Source: Nematostella vectensis
Taxonomy: Eukaryota > Cnidaria > Anthozoa > Actiniaria > Edwardsiidae
Assembly (NCBI RefSeq): GCF_932526225.1
Contig: NC_064038.1
Coordinates: 14,867,474-14,931,473, forward strand
Length of the DNA: 64,000 nt
Direction: 5' to 3'
Both the position numbers and the translations under genes were made by a program. Below the pieces are notes generated by a model, which was given only the letters and a program-made list of their open reading frames with translations, ran no database searches and was not told the origin of the DNA. Below are positions 54,542 to 64,000 of this stretch, one piece after another (within the stretch, counting starts at the first letter, position 1; each line of letters begins with the position of its first letter).

Positions 54542-57500
54542 CAATGCCTATAACAATCAGACTTCACTCAGCTTACATGATATGCAAAGCCATACTAGCC
54601 ACAACTAACGCATAACAAGTCCACAACACTGGGTTTGGGCACATATTAGTTACATAATCAATTAAGTTTGTAAAATGGTATAGTGATACGATAATATTTG
54701 TTACTATTATGAATGTACATGTTTCATATATTTGTTACATATATGTTGTTATTTATACATGGATTAAAGACTGCAGGACCCCATCTGGTGTGTGTTGGTT
54801 TAGATAAAATAACCAACAATGCTGGTGTATTGGGTGTGTTATCACGTAGGAAAAAAATAAAATAAGTTTTTATCTAATCTCAGTATCTTTAATGGGTTCG
54901 TATATGATATTTTACGACATGATATGCCGTATGTCGTTATGATACAGGATACGTTTAGTATCCTGTATATCTTTTATGCACACAAGAAAATTAGTAGGAA
55001 AAACGAGTTTGCTTAAAGAGTCTTGATTATTTCCACCGTCTAGCTCTTTTGAATGGTAAATAGCGGCTTCCCTGCCCTCCCTGCCCATAAAATTGATATT
55101 TCTGTCGACTTGTTGAAGTTGTGTGAGCTGTGTGTAGCTTCTGGTGGTTTCAAATTTCCTCCCTTGCACTTCGCTTATGAATTGGCTAGTAGCGCTAATC
55201 ACTTAATCAACTAAATAGCCCAATGTCTAGTTCTACTATAACCGCTGGACTTACAGACTAAGGACACATAGATACAGTGTAAGCCTCGATTTGAGGCAAA
55301 TTTCATGCGCACACCAGCGAGAATGCGTTGGAACTGGATGTCGCTGGAATTTGCAATCGATTCAATTGAAACCGAGGCTTGTATTTATGCGTCCTCAGTG
55401 CCTATGACCAGCAGGCACAGTGGAACTCGAAACTGGACTGATAAACATCATCAAACCATACAAGATCACCACTAAACTATCGCATCGCCCGCGGTGGAAC
55501 ACCGATCACGCCACGCGTCTGAATAAGAGTTCGAGTTAACGAGGTTTTACTGTCTAGCAGGAAAAATAATAATTCAAGTTCACCTGGCGGGACAGTAAAT
55601 AAATGCTTGTTGCTGATTGGTTCTTCTATGGGGTGTCCAGGTGTTTCCATTCCAACGCGCAGACAATTAAAAGTTGCACCACTTTTGACGTAAAGACGCA
55701 GGACGTACATCATACACGATGCGAGACGCACGCGGGGAGATGAACGGGCCTGAAGACATCTGCACATATAAATATATATATAGTGAGACCCTGTTAATAT
55801 GGACCCTGTTACGGGGATGAAAACATATCTGCACATATAGATACACACAGTAAAGCCCTGTTAATAAGGACATCGTTACGCTCCAGAAGACATCTGCGCA
55901 AACACCCCGAAAAATCGCATCGAATTTCCCCATACAATAAAAAAACACATGGATAAATGGTAAGACATATTTATTTCTTCACGATTTGGATAAAAATCAA
56001 CGTTATCTGATATAGCTTATCTATTTTAGGCCCTTTTTTGCAAGACCCTACACTAAAAAACACCTGCTTGGTGTTTAAGCCGACAGAGCAGTTAATGTTG
56101 ATACCACTGAAATGACCGGAGAAGACATCTTGTAAGCAGAAAGCACAACCTCTCAATCAGCAGTGCGCATTGACATTGACGTGGTACATGTTACAGCTGT
56201 TGCTTCCAGCGCTGAATTCTAGCTCATCCCCAGAAGATCTTGAACAACATTTCTCCTTTGAACTCTTCTCCTCCATCATTGATAGATTCTATTATGAGAG
56301 TGGTGTAGAAGCCAGTTTTGGCCGAGGTTATTTGGTCCACATTGGATGGATACCAAAACACCATCTATTGGGCTACAGTATGTATTGGATGGAGCTGCTC
56401 TTCTACACTGAATACTCTGTAACAGGAAACCAACGAAGATTCATTTCACGAAGATTTAAACTCCAGCTGTAACTGTAACTGTATCGTGGTGTTTTGATCG
56501 GTAATGCCGATGGCTTCTCAACAGATGTCATGACAGAAAAAAAAGACATCAGGTACAATTGGAGCCTCCGTTACGTTTTTTTTTTTTTTAAACATGGCGG
56601 TTCCTATTATAAAAGACAGGCAGAATTGTATCCAATTGTTGAGCAAGTACACGAGGTCTAGCGGTTGTGGCACAATGGACACGGAAGCGGATGACGAATC
56701 GTTGATATGATTGTTTCTGTGGACACCACAGTTCCTGTTGGTGACGATACTTCAGCATGGAAGCCCTTGACATCTACATGAATGGAAATCCAAATCGACT
56801 CGAAAATGGGGGGAATAACGACCTGAAAGATCAGCTAGGGAAAAGTATCTTGACATGACAATTTTTAATTTTGTTTCTATTTCTATATATATATATTTTG
56901 CTTTCTATCCATGCGCTTCTTGGGTGTGATACCACTTTCCATGAATACGGGTGGGAAAGGAAGCATCGTTCAAGAAGCTTGTCTGCTCACCCTACATCCG
57001 CGCACAGGCAGCAGTTAACAGGACAGAGCTAAAAGAGCCAAAAAATCTATCCCCGACTTAAGCAGCAGCCATGTCTAACAGGTCCAAGTTCCAGTATTCT
57101 ATCAAGTCGATATAAGGGCGGTCTGATCTCTGTGCCTAGATTTTATGCAACGACAGATCAATCTAGAGTTCTCGCACTATGGCGAATGCAAAGGGTCATC
57201 TTGTCCTAATTTATTCTCAATCGAAGACACGGATTCCATGGATTTAATATGTACCCACGAGTAAAAACCTAAAATTTAAGAACCTTTAACAGGTTCTTAA
57301 TAAAAAACTTTCAATCAAAATAATAAAAAAAAAACGATATGAGAATGATTATATTATAAGTAATGTGTCAACATACTTTCTCGTTTTCTACTGAATCAAT
57401 GACATTATTTTTAAGAGCAACGACGCACTTTTTGTATGAGAACCTGTTTCCACCAAGTATGTTCAATTATGATAAAGAAATGTCTGTAACATCAAAGTGG

Positions 57501-57560
57501 TGATGACAAGAATAGTCAAAAAAATCCGTATACATTTTACCCAAAATATTAACTGAACTA
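54542..57560. other. 3' end of the DIRS remnant, then no supported gene
   Basis: The 54.5-54.8 kb part is probably the DIRS 3' region. A 75-bp degenerate tandem repeat occurs at about 55745-55900 (tctgcacatata, tagtgagaccctgttaatatgga and similar). The frame 56170-56472 (100 codons, LEQHFSFELFSSIIDRFYYE) is long but has no recognised family and no splice context. A TA run lies at about 56885-56897. Nothing else is supported. Confidence 0.4.
55258..55398. mobile_element. ~140-bp hairpin element (MITE-like)
   Basis: ctaaggacacatagataca...aagcctcgattt on the left pairs with aaaccgaggcttgtatttatgcgtcctcag on the right, an imperfect stem of about 33 bp around a loop. No target duplication was found. 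Confidence 0.55.
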
Positions 57561-57570
57561 CTTCAAATCA

Positions 57571-58268
57571 CCGGTTTTGCCATCCCGGAAAACATGGGTA
57601 CGATTCCAAGTCTTCCCTCGTCATATCTGGTCTTCCCTTTGGAGTAAATAATCCCCAGTTTATCCCCGGGTTTTCTTAGGTCTTCCCATTTGTGTCAAAT
57701 CAGAGAAATATTTCCCTAGTTATCCCAGGTGGGACGACGCGAGAAAATCTCAAATATTCCATTGGTATGCCCCTGTCTTCCTTAAGTATTCTCCGAATAT
57801 ACTCAAGACTATTAATTACAACAAGTAATGCCCTGATATACACCGTGTGAAGACACGCGAAAGATGTAAGTACGCATCTAATCTTCACCACATGGAGGAC
57901 AAGGTGCATACTTCGGGTCTACCTCATGTCTTCCCCTAATAATCCACGGTTGTAAACTCGTGTTTTACGCAAGTATTGCCCGGTTGTAAGACATGCGGTC
58001 GACACCGCGTCTGCCCGAATATTCTACAGTGTAAGATCTGGAATATTCCCCATGTCTTACGCGCATATTCGCATGTTTTCATAACCCCCCTTTGTTAACC
58101 CCCCTTTTGTTCGTATTCGCATGTCTTCCCCTAATAATCCACGGGTGTAAACTCGTGTTTCCCGCAAGTCTTCCCCGGTGGTAAGACATGAGGTGGACAC
58201 CGCGTCTGCTCGAATAATCTACAGTTAAAGATCTCGAATATTCCCAAGTCTTCCCCGTGTATTCGCAA
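57571..58268. repeat. field of short C-rich repeats (GTCTTCCC words), with a ~193-bp duplication
   Basis: GTCTTCCC recurs about ten times, mixed with aataatccacgg, tgtaagac and ttccccrgt words. A larger unit is duplicated: catgtcttcccctaataatcc at about 57925 and again at about 58118, followed by gacaccgcgtctgc and gaatattcc in both. The reverse complement of 61390-61680 contains related words. Confidence 0.7.
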
Positions 58269-58448
58269 ATATTTTTGCTAATAGCAAAAACGGTGCAGGG
58301 GCCAGCGGATTATTTCATTTGAAAATTTTGGCGGTCTTAGTTGGTCGACGGTTAACCGCCTCAGCTTTACGCATGTTATAACTTTGTGTCTTGCCTCTAC
58401 TTCGAACTCCTATCTTCTTCAAGACGCAGATACAGTGGAATGCATATT

Positions 58449-59010
58449 ATGAAGTTAATGGTAAGTTAAGAATATATTTTGTGGGTCAGGATATTCAGAG
58501 GGGAAAGTAAAGCTCAGATAACAATTGAAATATTGTCCTTACAAACTAAATGATTAAACTTTCAATACCATTTAGCCAAGTTATTTGTTTACAAGGAGAT
58601 AAGCTAACAACCTTTAATTTCTTTGGATAACAGCGAAGCAAACATAGAACTTATTCTGTTATGATTTATATTCGGTCGAGGCTTCGGTAGTGCGATACCA
58701 AGCCATTTCTCAGCAGCTGACACGCTACTGGTTCATCTCTCAGTAGAGAGATTACATTAGTTGTGCTGTCCATACTGTTTATAAACTTATCAATTTTGCT
58801 GTGTAGATTATTCCTGAGCATTGTATATAAAAACTAGGCTGGATAACAGTGAACTTTTATCACTTTTGGTGTCTAATGTGGTGCTCTTGTTTTGTTTTTC
58901 TTTGTTTTTAAATATAAATAGAAATAAATGTAAGTAATCTCTATTTATTTTTCCTCTCTTTTTTTTCTGCAGGAAAAGGGACTACAAGGACTACAGTATG
59001 ATGTTTGTGG
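58449..59010 (+). CDS. possible two-exon short reading frame with strong splice sites
   Basis: ATG at 58449-58451 opens a four-codon exon start ending at a perfect donor ATG|gtaagt (58461). A very strong acceptor (T/C tract, ctttttttctgcag) precedes 58973, and the joined frame runs to a TAA within about 16 codons. The peptide is too short to be convincing; the exons may be 5' untranslated exons of a transcript that includes the coding exon at 60855. The splice signals are the main evidence. Confidence 0.25.
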
Positions 59011-59166
59011 TGATAATTAATAAGAACCAATCACAATAGATAAGTCTGTAAAAGTAAAATTAGTAATTATTATTTGTCATGCCTTTAACTTAGTAGGTGC
59101 TCCTCAAGCGCCTGGATAGCTTTGAATGTCTAGGCCCTCAACCCTGCTAGCAAAGCTTTCTTCCTG

Positions 59167-60106
59167 TTATTCCCAGAAATAAGAGACAACATGGCCGCCA
59201 CGCATGCGTAATAGTGCACATACAATGTCAAAATGGCTGCCATTTATTATAAGGAAATGGGGGAGACATCACAATTTATCAAATTTTCTCGTTTCAGAGA
59301 TTTTTGGCTCACGATGCAGGACTCGAAAAAAAACCCTTGCCATTCGAGTGATACACTTTCCGTTCAAACAATGCCAGAAAAAGCCCTATAATTGTTCCTT
59401 GGACATTGCACTTTTGTTCGCTTGAGAGCATACAATCCTCCATACATTCTCTGTAATTTCATTGAAATCGGGCATAAAAGTAGTCGTTCGAAAGGTGGAA
59501 CTGTTCGCCGCATCACAGGCGCAGGACTCGAAATTGGTAAATCGACTATCCTTCCATCAAATTGGCCAATAAAAGAGGCAGTAGCGCCTTCCAATCTTGT
59601 TCCCGAAGAAATAACATTTTATGTAGTTATGCCTAGTTCAGGAACCATTATTGTTGTCTTTAAGATATAGAATGAAACAAGGAAAACGGTGCGCTTCGCA
59701 AGAACAACTTCTCTCCGTTCGTCCGTTCTCCATTTTGTTTTTAAACGGCCCCACGGCTTTCTGGGATAGACACAGGGGAACCATAAAGCCTTTCTAAAAT
59801 ATATATATATATTTTTTAAATTTGCGCATATAATGTTTTCCAACCTCAGCAAGACTGCCGCACTTCCATTATCATTGGACGTATCAAATCAGAAATGCCC
59901 CTTGCACGTTTAAATACCGCTAATACTACTTTTATTTGGAATTTTAGTCAACCTGATTAAAAACTTTTAGTGTAACAACAAAAGGGAAGCCCCTGTGCTG
60001 GCCGGAATCTCTTTTTTATTTGTGATACCGCTGTTATTCCTCGCGGGCCTAGCAAAATGTAGGCCCAGAGAAACCGCTGGCTAATGTCCCTTATTTCTGG
60101 GAATAA
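59167..60106. mobile_element. 940-bp element with 22-bp inverted ends
   Basis: Left end TTATTCCCAGAAATAAGAGA and right end (reverse complement) TTATTCCCAGAAATAAGGGA match over 22 bp with one difference. No clear target duplication. The frame 59392-59670 inside is open but unrecognised. Just outside, at about 60128-60160, is the palindrome ctacagttacaa/ttgtaactgtag. Confidence 0.5.
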
Positions 60107-60854
60107 ACGAACACGCGAAAGAACAGACACTACAGTTACAAGTTGTAACTGTAGTATCTAAACTCTTTAGAGGCCACAAATCTTTCAATCGTCCTTCTCC
60201 TCAGCCATGCACGGCCTGTGTTCTTTTTTTTTTTCTCCGACCCATGCGTTTGCTTCTTCGTTTCAAGATTTAAAATTATTTTAAGGTGGTGTGCGCTCAA
60301 TTGTTTGAAGTTTGTTTAGAAAAGAATACTATCATAGCCGCGCTAATACGAACTTGTTTTAACACAAGTTTCATAGTTCTTTCGAACCCTGAAAAGCCAA
60401 ATACCATGGACTAAAAATAGCTGTTTAGATATTGAAAAGAAGCAAATTGCCAAATGTATATGCCTTTTATTTGAAAGCGTTGATATCGATGTACTCGAAA
60501 TATTTTGATAGATCAAAACCACGTGCAAGCGCCGCCGAACTCGCTTGTTGAACCACACTTCTATAGACAGATATCTATAGATAGATAGTTTTATCGAAAA
60601 TGGTGCTTTCAATGAAATGCCAAATTCGGATTGGATTACAAATAGCAGCGCAACAAGTCTTGGTTTAAATTTCATCAACAAATTATAAACCATCGAACCC
60701 ACGTCACCTTAAAAACACAATATCTGTTCTTTTGATAAAATTCAAACTGAAATATCTTAACTTCTTAAAATGATATGCCCCTTGGCAAAATAAAACACAG
60801 TCTTAAATAACACAGTGTGGCATAGTAACTTTACTTCTATTATTCATGTTTTAG

Positions 60855-61166
60855 AAATTGAAGTTTAGTGATATGATGAGAGATGAAGAAAGAGAAACAG
60901 AACCCGGAAAGACAGTCATCCTAGAGCTGATGTCATCAGAGGAATCAGATAGCGAGGAGAGATACAGAGTGAGGCGCTCTATGGAAGTATGTAATTTCTT
61001 TAGTGAACTTGATAGAAGGCGTGGGCAGTTACAGACCCCACAACAGAAGAGACAGACAAACAGAAGAGTGGTAGGGGACAGCAGTGATCGCACAAGTGAG
61101 GCTGTCCCAGATGAACTAAGAGAGGTTGCAGTATCTGAGGACAAGAAAGTTGAGTCACTTAATTAA
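60855..61166 (+). CDS. hypothetical acidic protein, C-terminal exon
   Basis: A good acceptor (ttattcatgttttag) precedes 60855, and the frame stays open for 103 codons to TAA at 61164-61166. It contains DEERETEPGKTVILELMSSE, EESDSEERYRVRRS, NFFSELDRRRGQLQTPQQKR and VPDELREVAV. The first half is acidic with a Ser-Glu cluster (a possible CK2-type site); the middle is basic. An AATAAA at 61343-61348 provides a polyadenylation signal. I recall this C-terminal pattern (SSdES, then F...LD....., then SxQrRQ..rR) from repeat-associated cnidarian proteins; I cannot name the family. The gene lies inside the C-rich repeat field at 57.6 and 61.4 kb, which suggests it may be the cargo of a large element. 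Confidence 0.5.
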   Translation, partial: KLKFSDMMRDEERETEPGKTVILELMSSEESDSEERYRVRRSMEVCNFFSELDRRRGQLQTPQQKRQTNRRVVGDSSDRTSEAVPDELREVAVSEDKKVESLN

Positions 61167-61389
61167 GGAGGCTTAAAATGGTTTTTCAGTCTTCTTACAT
61201 TAGAAGATAAAAACAATGAAATTTCAACCAAAGTGCTCTTTAAATTACTGAAAATCATGTATCATGTTACTGTTGAGGATCCTTGTGAATGCGGATATTC
61301 TATTGATTATTTATTGAACTATTGATATAGTAAATATATTAAAATAAACAAATTACAATGCAGTATTCATATTCTATGTTCCATTGTGT

Positions 61390-61680
61390 TCGCTTTCGCG
61401 GTTTGCTTATATAATCCCGCCCTGGAAAACCCGAGAATACCAGCGGTTTACTAAAATAATCCCGCCCAGGAAAACCCGAGATTACTCAAGTTCTCCTTGG
61501 TTAATCCCGGCGTGGATAACCAGAGAATAGTGCACTTATACTAGCGTAATCGCACCGTGGATTATCTGGGCATACTCAGAGTAATCTTAACAGAAAGAAG
61601 AGGGAAGACGTGGAGATTACTTGGTTTATTCCTCGGGAAATCCACGGGTAATCGCAAGTGGCAAACTCTACTTTTTTGTC
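61390..61680. repeat. short repeats related to the 57.6-kb field, inverted
   Basis: aatcccgcccwggaaaacccgaga occurs twice (about 61412 and 61461), followed by variants such as aatcccggcgtggataaccaga and atcgcaccgtggattatct. On the opposite strand these give ataatccacggtg and cgggttttcc, words also present at 57.6-58.2 kb on the plus strand. Confidence 0.65.
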
Positions 61681-61696
61681 GTGAATAACATCAAGG

Positions 61697-61998
61697 AGGG
61701 GTGGTTGGTGGTTTTAGGGGTGAGGGGTGGGTAGTGGTTCCAGGGGGAGGGGTGGTTGGTGGTTTTAGGGGTGAGGGGTGGGTAGTGGTTCCAGGGGGAG
61801 GGGTGGTTGGTGGTTTTAGGGGTGAGGGGTGGGTAGTGGTTCCAGGGGGAGGGGTGGTTGGTGGTTTTAGGGGTGAGGGGTGGGTAGTGGTTCCAGGGGG
61901 AGGGGTGGCTGGTGGTTTTAGGGGTGAGAGGTGGGTAGTGGTTCCAGGGGGAGGGGTGGTTGGTGGTTTTAGGGGTGAGGGGTGGGTAGTGGTTCCAA
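61697..61998. repeat. 51-bp minisatellite, six copies
   Basis: The unit ggaggggtggttggtggtttt...gtgggtagtggttcca repeats with an exact 51-bp period (gtagtgg at 61731, 61782 and so on). Because 51 is a multiple of three, several frames on both strands stay open and give Gly/Val-rich or Pro/Thr-rich repeats. These are not supported as proteins. The strands are strongly skewed (G-rich on plus). Confidence 0.95.
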
Positions 61999-62781
61999 AT
62001 CCTATATATAAGAACGCTGTCATACCAGACGGTAGTCTTTTATTAGCATGGTGACGTCCAAAACCACCCAAAAAAGCGGCCCACGTAGATAGTGTAATAG
62101 CGCTCAGACGGATCAATTCACTCCAATCGTTTATCGACTTTGTAGCCTTTGTCGTAGATGCGGAAGCATATTGTAAGATTTTTAAGTAAAAAGGAGTAAG
62201 AGTTGTACTAGCTATTATAGCATTAGTTAATACTAGCACTTGGAAATTTTCGCATGGGAATCTTATTTCAAGTCTGAGTGAAAACTTTTCTTAAATCAGT
62301 ATAGGAAAAAATCCAATTTCCACCACCATTCCTTTATGGACTTTATATTCCAAATCGCGTGAACCCTTTCCTTTGAATAGCTCCTTAATAAATACCAAGA
62401 CATGGTAGGAAGAGTGGCAGATATAAGGACAAATAACATAAAATCGTAAGTAGTCGCAACTTTGTTGTTAAATTTAATACGCATAAATTTGCTCTATTTC
62501 GAAGCTGTCGACTCTAGCTTTTAATCGCCTTTACAGATCTCTCTAAAAACTCACACAAGGATAGACAACAACGTGTTACATATTATTAGGAGAGAAATTA
62601 GGGGAAAAATATTGATATGGAATAGAAATTTGTCCTAGAAAACTGTCTTACTCACGTGACATTTATTCCGATCAAAAAGATTCATACGTCATATTATATT
62701 TTCATCCTTTTGTTATTGATTTGGTGTATTCGATTTGGAATCTGATTTCATTTCTTCGCGCAGTGCGTTTTGTTGTCAAAG
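61999..62781. other. no supported gene
   Basis: AT-rich. No coding frame with recognisable motifs. Confidence 0.45.
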
Positions 62782-62824
62782 ATGGACGGTGTGATGGAGG
62801 GAATACTGGGTCGAGCCACCTTAA

Positions 62825-63553
62825 GGTTTTGGTAAAGGTAAATTTAACACAACTGTTTTTGTGGTTTTTGCAAAACCTGTATCAATAACTCTTAATTTTT
62901 TTATTTTTGCAAAAAATTTTTTTACATGAGTCGGATTCTAATACGGCTGAATATGGGCCTTTGCTGTTTCCCGTGACCTGTTGACCGTGAATTCACGCCA
63001 AATCTTTGACATTTCTAGCGTATTATTTTGAGGCGAGAACCCGAGCTTCTCGGGCGTAACCTCGCGACGGGTTTTAAGATATCGCCTTTAAATTTTCGGG
63101 ATCTTATAGATAATTAAGCCATGTCATAAAGTGTGTGAGGAATTTTCGATTTTCGACTGAAGATCACTTTTATAGCACTTTTCCTATTCAATTTTCGCCA
63201 GAAATGAGAGTTCCAGCTTTGATTTTTGATATTTTGTTGACAATGTCAAATAACAAAAATTCCTCACACACTTTGGCAGATCATCCATCTGTTATTGAGA
63301 TGCCATTACGTGCAAGTGCATGCGCAATAACGCGAAGGTGCATTACGCTCTAGATTAAACTCCGTACTTTTGAGTTTGAGGCCTCAAAACTTTAACACCG
63401 AAATAGCTATTGCAAAAAAAAAAAAAAAAAAACTTGCAGGAGATAATTCAATCTTTTATTTTAATTTAATATTTAGTTTGTACATATAGTGAAAATTGCG
63501 GTGCGACAATAGATTTTTTTTCCGCGGACAAGTCGTTTACCTTTACCGAGACC
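62825..63553. mobile_element. 729-bp TTAA-flanked DNA element
   Basis: Left end GGTTTTGGTAAAGGTAAA and right end TTTACCTTTACCGAGACC are inverted copies with few mismatches, each next to TTAA (62821-62824 and 63554-63557). A second, nested inverted repeat, aaagtgtgtgaggaatttt/aaaattcctcacacacttt, lies at about 63128-63275. No transposase. piggyBac or Kolobok superfamily by target site; the GG start fits Kolobok better than the CC start usual for piggyBac. The short frame ATG 62782 to TAA 63602-63604 is open across the empty site (about 30 codons), possibly a coincidence. Confidence 0.75.
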
Positions 63554-63557
63554 TTAA

Positions 63558-63878
63558 CAAAATTGGCGTTGAGCTGTTGTTATGCCTATTTTAGTTTATA
63601 TTAATCACTTATCTAGCTTGTACATAGTTATTGTAGAAATGGCTATTAGCTGTGTTGTGATATCTATTCCACCTTTAAGAAGGCAGTCATTGATGCCCTA
63701 CCGAAATATCGTCACAAAAAAGCAACTCAGATTGTCCCGAATTGTTGAAGAGACCCCAAGTTTGACGCATCATCATGTGTTTTTAGGATATGTCTCTGCA
63801 TCCGCTAGCGCTATGTTCAACCTTATTTTACCTTCCTTCGCCTACTTATTTTACTATATTCTACTATTCTACTGTTTC
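63558..63878. other. no supported gene
   Basis: The 114-codon plus-strand frame starting at 63582 is hydrophobic and Ser-rich but looks like chance; no motif or splice support was seen. Confidence 0.4.
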
Positions 63879-64000
63879 TTACCCAGCGCTTTCGTTATAG
63901 CCGTCCCATTTCTGGATCTGCATTAACATCCTCTCCACCCCATCAAAGGCGACCTCCATGGGCATGCGTGGCTCCTGGTATCCGCTGATCCATAGCTCGC
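63879..64000 (-). CDS. possible coding end running off the right edge
   Basis: On the minus strand a frame enters from beyond 64000 and ends at TAA 63879-63881 after 39 visible codons: ELWISGYQEPRMPMEVAFDG then VERMLMQIQKWDGYNESAG. It contains several Met, Glu and Trp residues and uses G/C-richer codons than the AT-rich neighbourhood. No family is recognised; it could be the end of a gene or of a transposon frame. Confidence 0.35.
   Translation of the reverse strand, partial: ELWISGYQEPRMPMEVAFDGVERMLMQIQKWDGYNESAG

Noticed and set aside
56170-56472. 100-codon frame with protein-like composition
   Set aside because: No recognisable family, no splice sites, and no support from the flanking sequence; kept only as a note in the region entry.
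61691-62239. 182-codon minus-strand Pro/Thr-rich frame and 117-codon plus-strand Gly/Val-rich frame
   Set aside because: Both follow from a 51-bp repeat whose period is a multiple of three; no splice or start context and no conserved flanks.
63582-63926. 114-codon hydrophobic frame near the right edge
   Set aside because: AT-rich composition gives Ile/Leu/Tyr-rich chance frames; it overlaps a more plausible minus-strand coding end.

Overview
This is a eukaryotic, repeat-rich window. It has no operon structure. It contains introns with GT..AG borders, extracellular MAM and LDL-receptor class A (LDLa) modules split by phase-1 introns, Ty3/Gypsy, DIRS and LINE retroelements, and several TTAA-flanked DNA elements. 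Together with protein modules that I recall as multicopy in cnidarian genomes, this suggests an invertebrate metazoan, most likely an anthozoan cnidarian. That assignment is an inference; no marker gene settles it.

Layout. 1-3.4 kb: two decayed LINE reverse transcriptases. 4.8-9.4 kb: a large foldback element (about 2.1 kb inverted arms built partly of 105-bp tandem units, 9-bp target duplication) carrying a nested solo LTR. 9.4-14.5 kb: tandem and dispersed repeats and a hairpin element. 14.7-17.6 kb: a tyrosine-recombinase fragment beside an element with about 0.5-kb inverted ends that contains a LINE fragment. 17.6-25.7 kb: mostly non-coding, with three decayed protein modules (a zinc-binding N-terminus, a zinc knuckle and a PB1 domain). 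25.7-30.1 kb: a TTAA-flanked 4-kb element that splits a minus-strand reading frame and carries two possible cargo exons.

30.3-38.3 kb (minus strand): the best host-gene candidate, seven exons of a modular extracellular MAM/LDLa protein. All exon phases agree. A LINE fragment and a decayed plus-strand multicopy gene (PIN-like core and cysteine-rich CXC tail) lie in its introns. Two weak further exons lie upstream. 40.5-45.1 kb: a Gypsy element with matching 146-bp LTRs and a 5-bp target duplication, inactive, with a 273-bp tandem duplication at its 3' end. 47.0-48.0 kb: a piggyBac-like TTAA element.

50.2-52.7 kb (plus strand): the most unusual locus, a small gene in which one 66/75-bp exon with its intron is repeated eight times in tandem. 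Every exon is a multiple of three and keeps phase 0, and the locus ends in a short terminal exon. 52.7-54.8 kb: a small palindromic TTAA element, then a decayed DIRS-like retroelement. 55-62 kb: hairpins, a field of short C-rich repeats on both sides of a possible spliced gene, and a 51-bp minisatellite. 62.8-63.6 kb: another TTAA element. The window ends inside a possible minus-strand coding region.

All coordinates come from reading the sequence by eye. Splice sites are predictions and family names rest on recognisable motifs and memory; no search was run.
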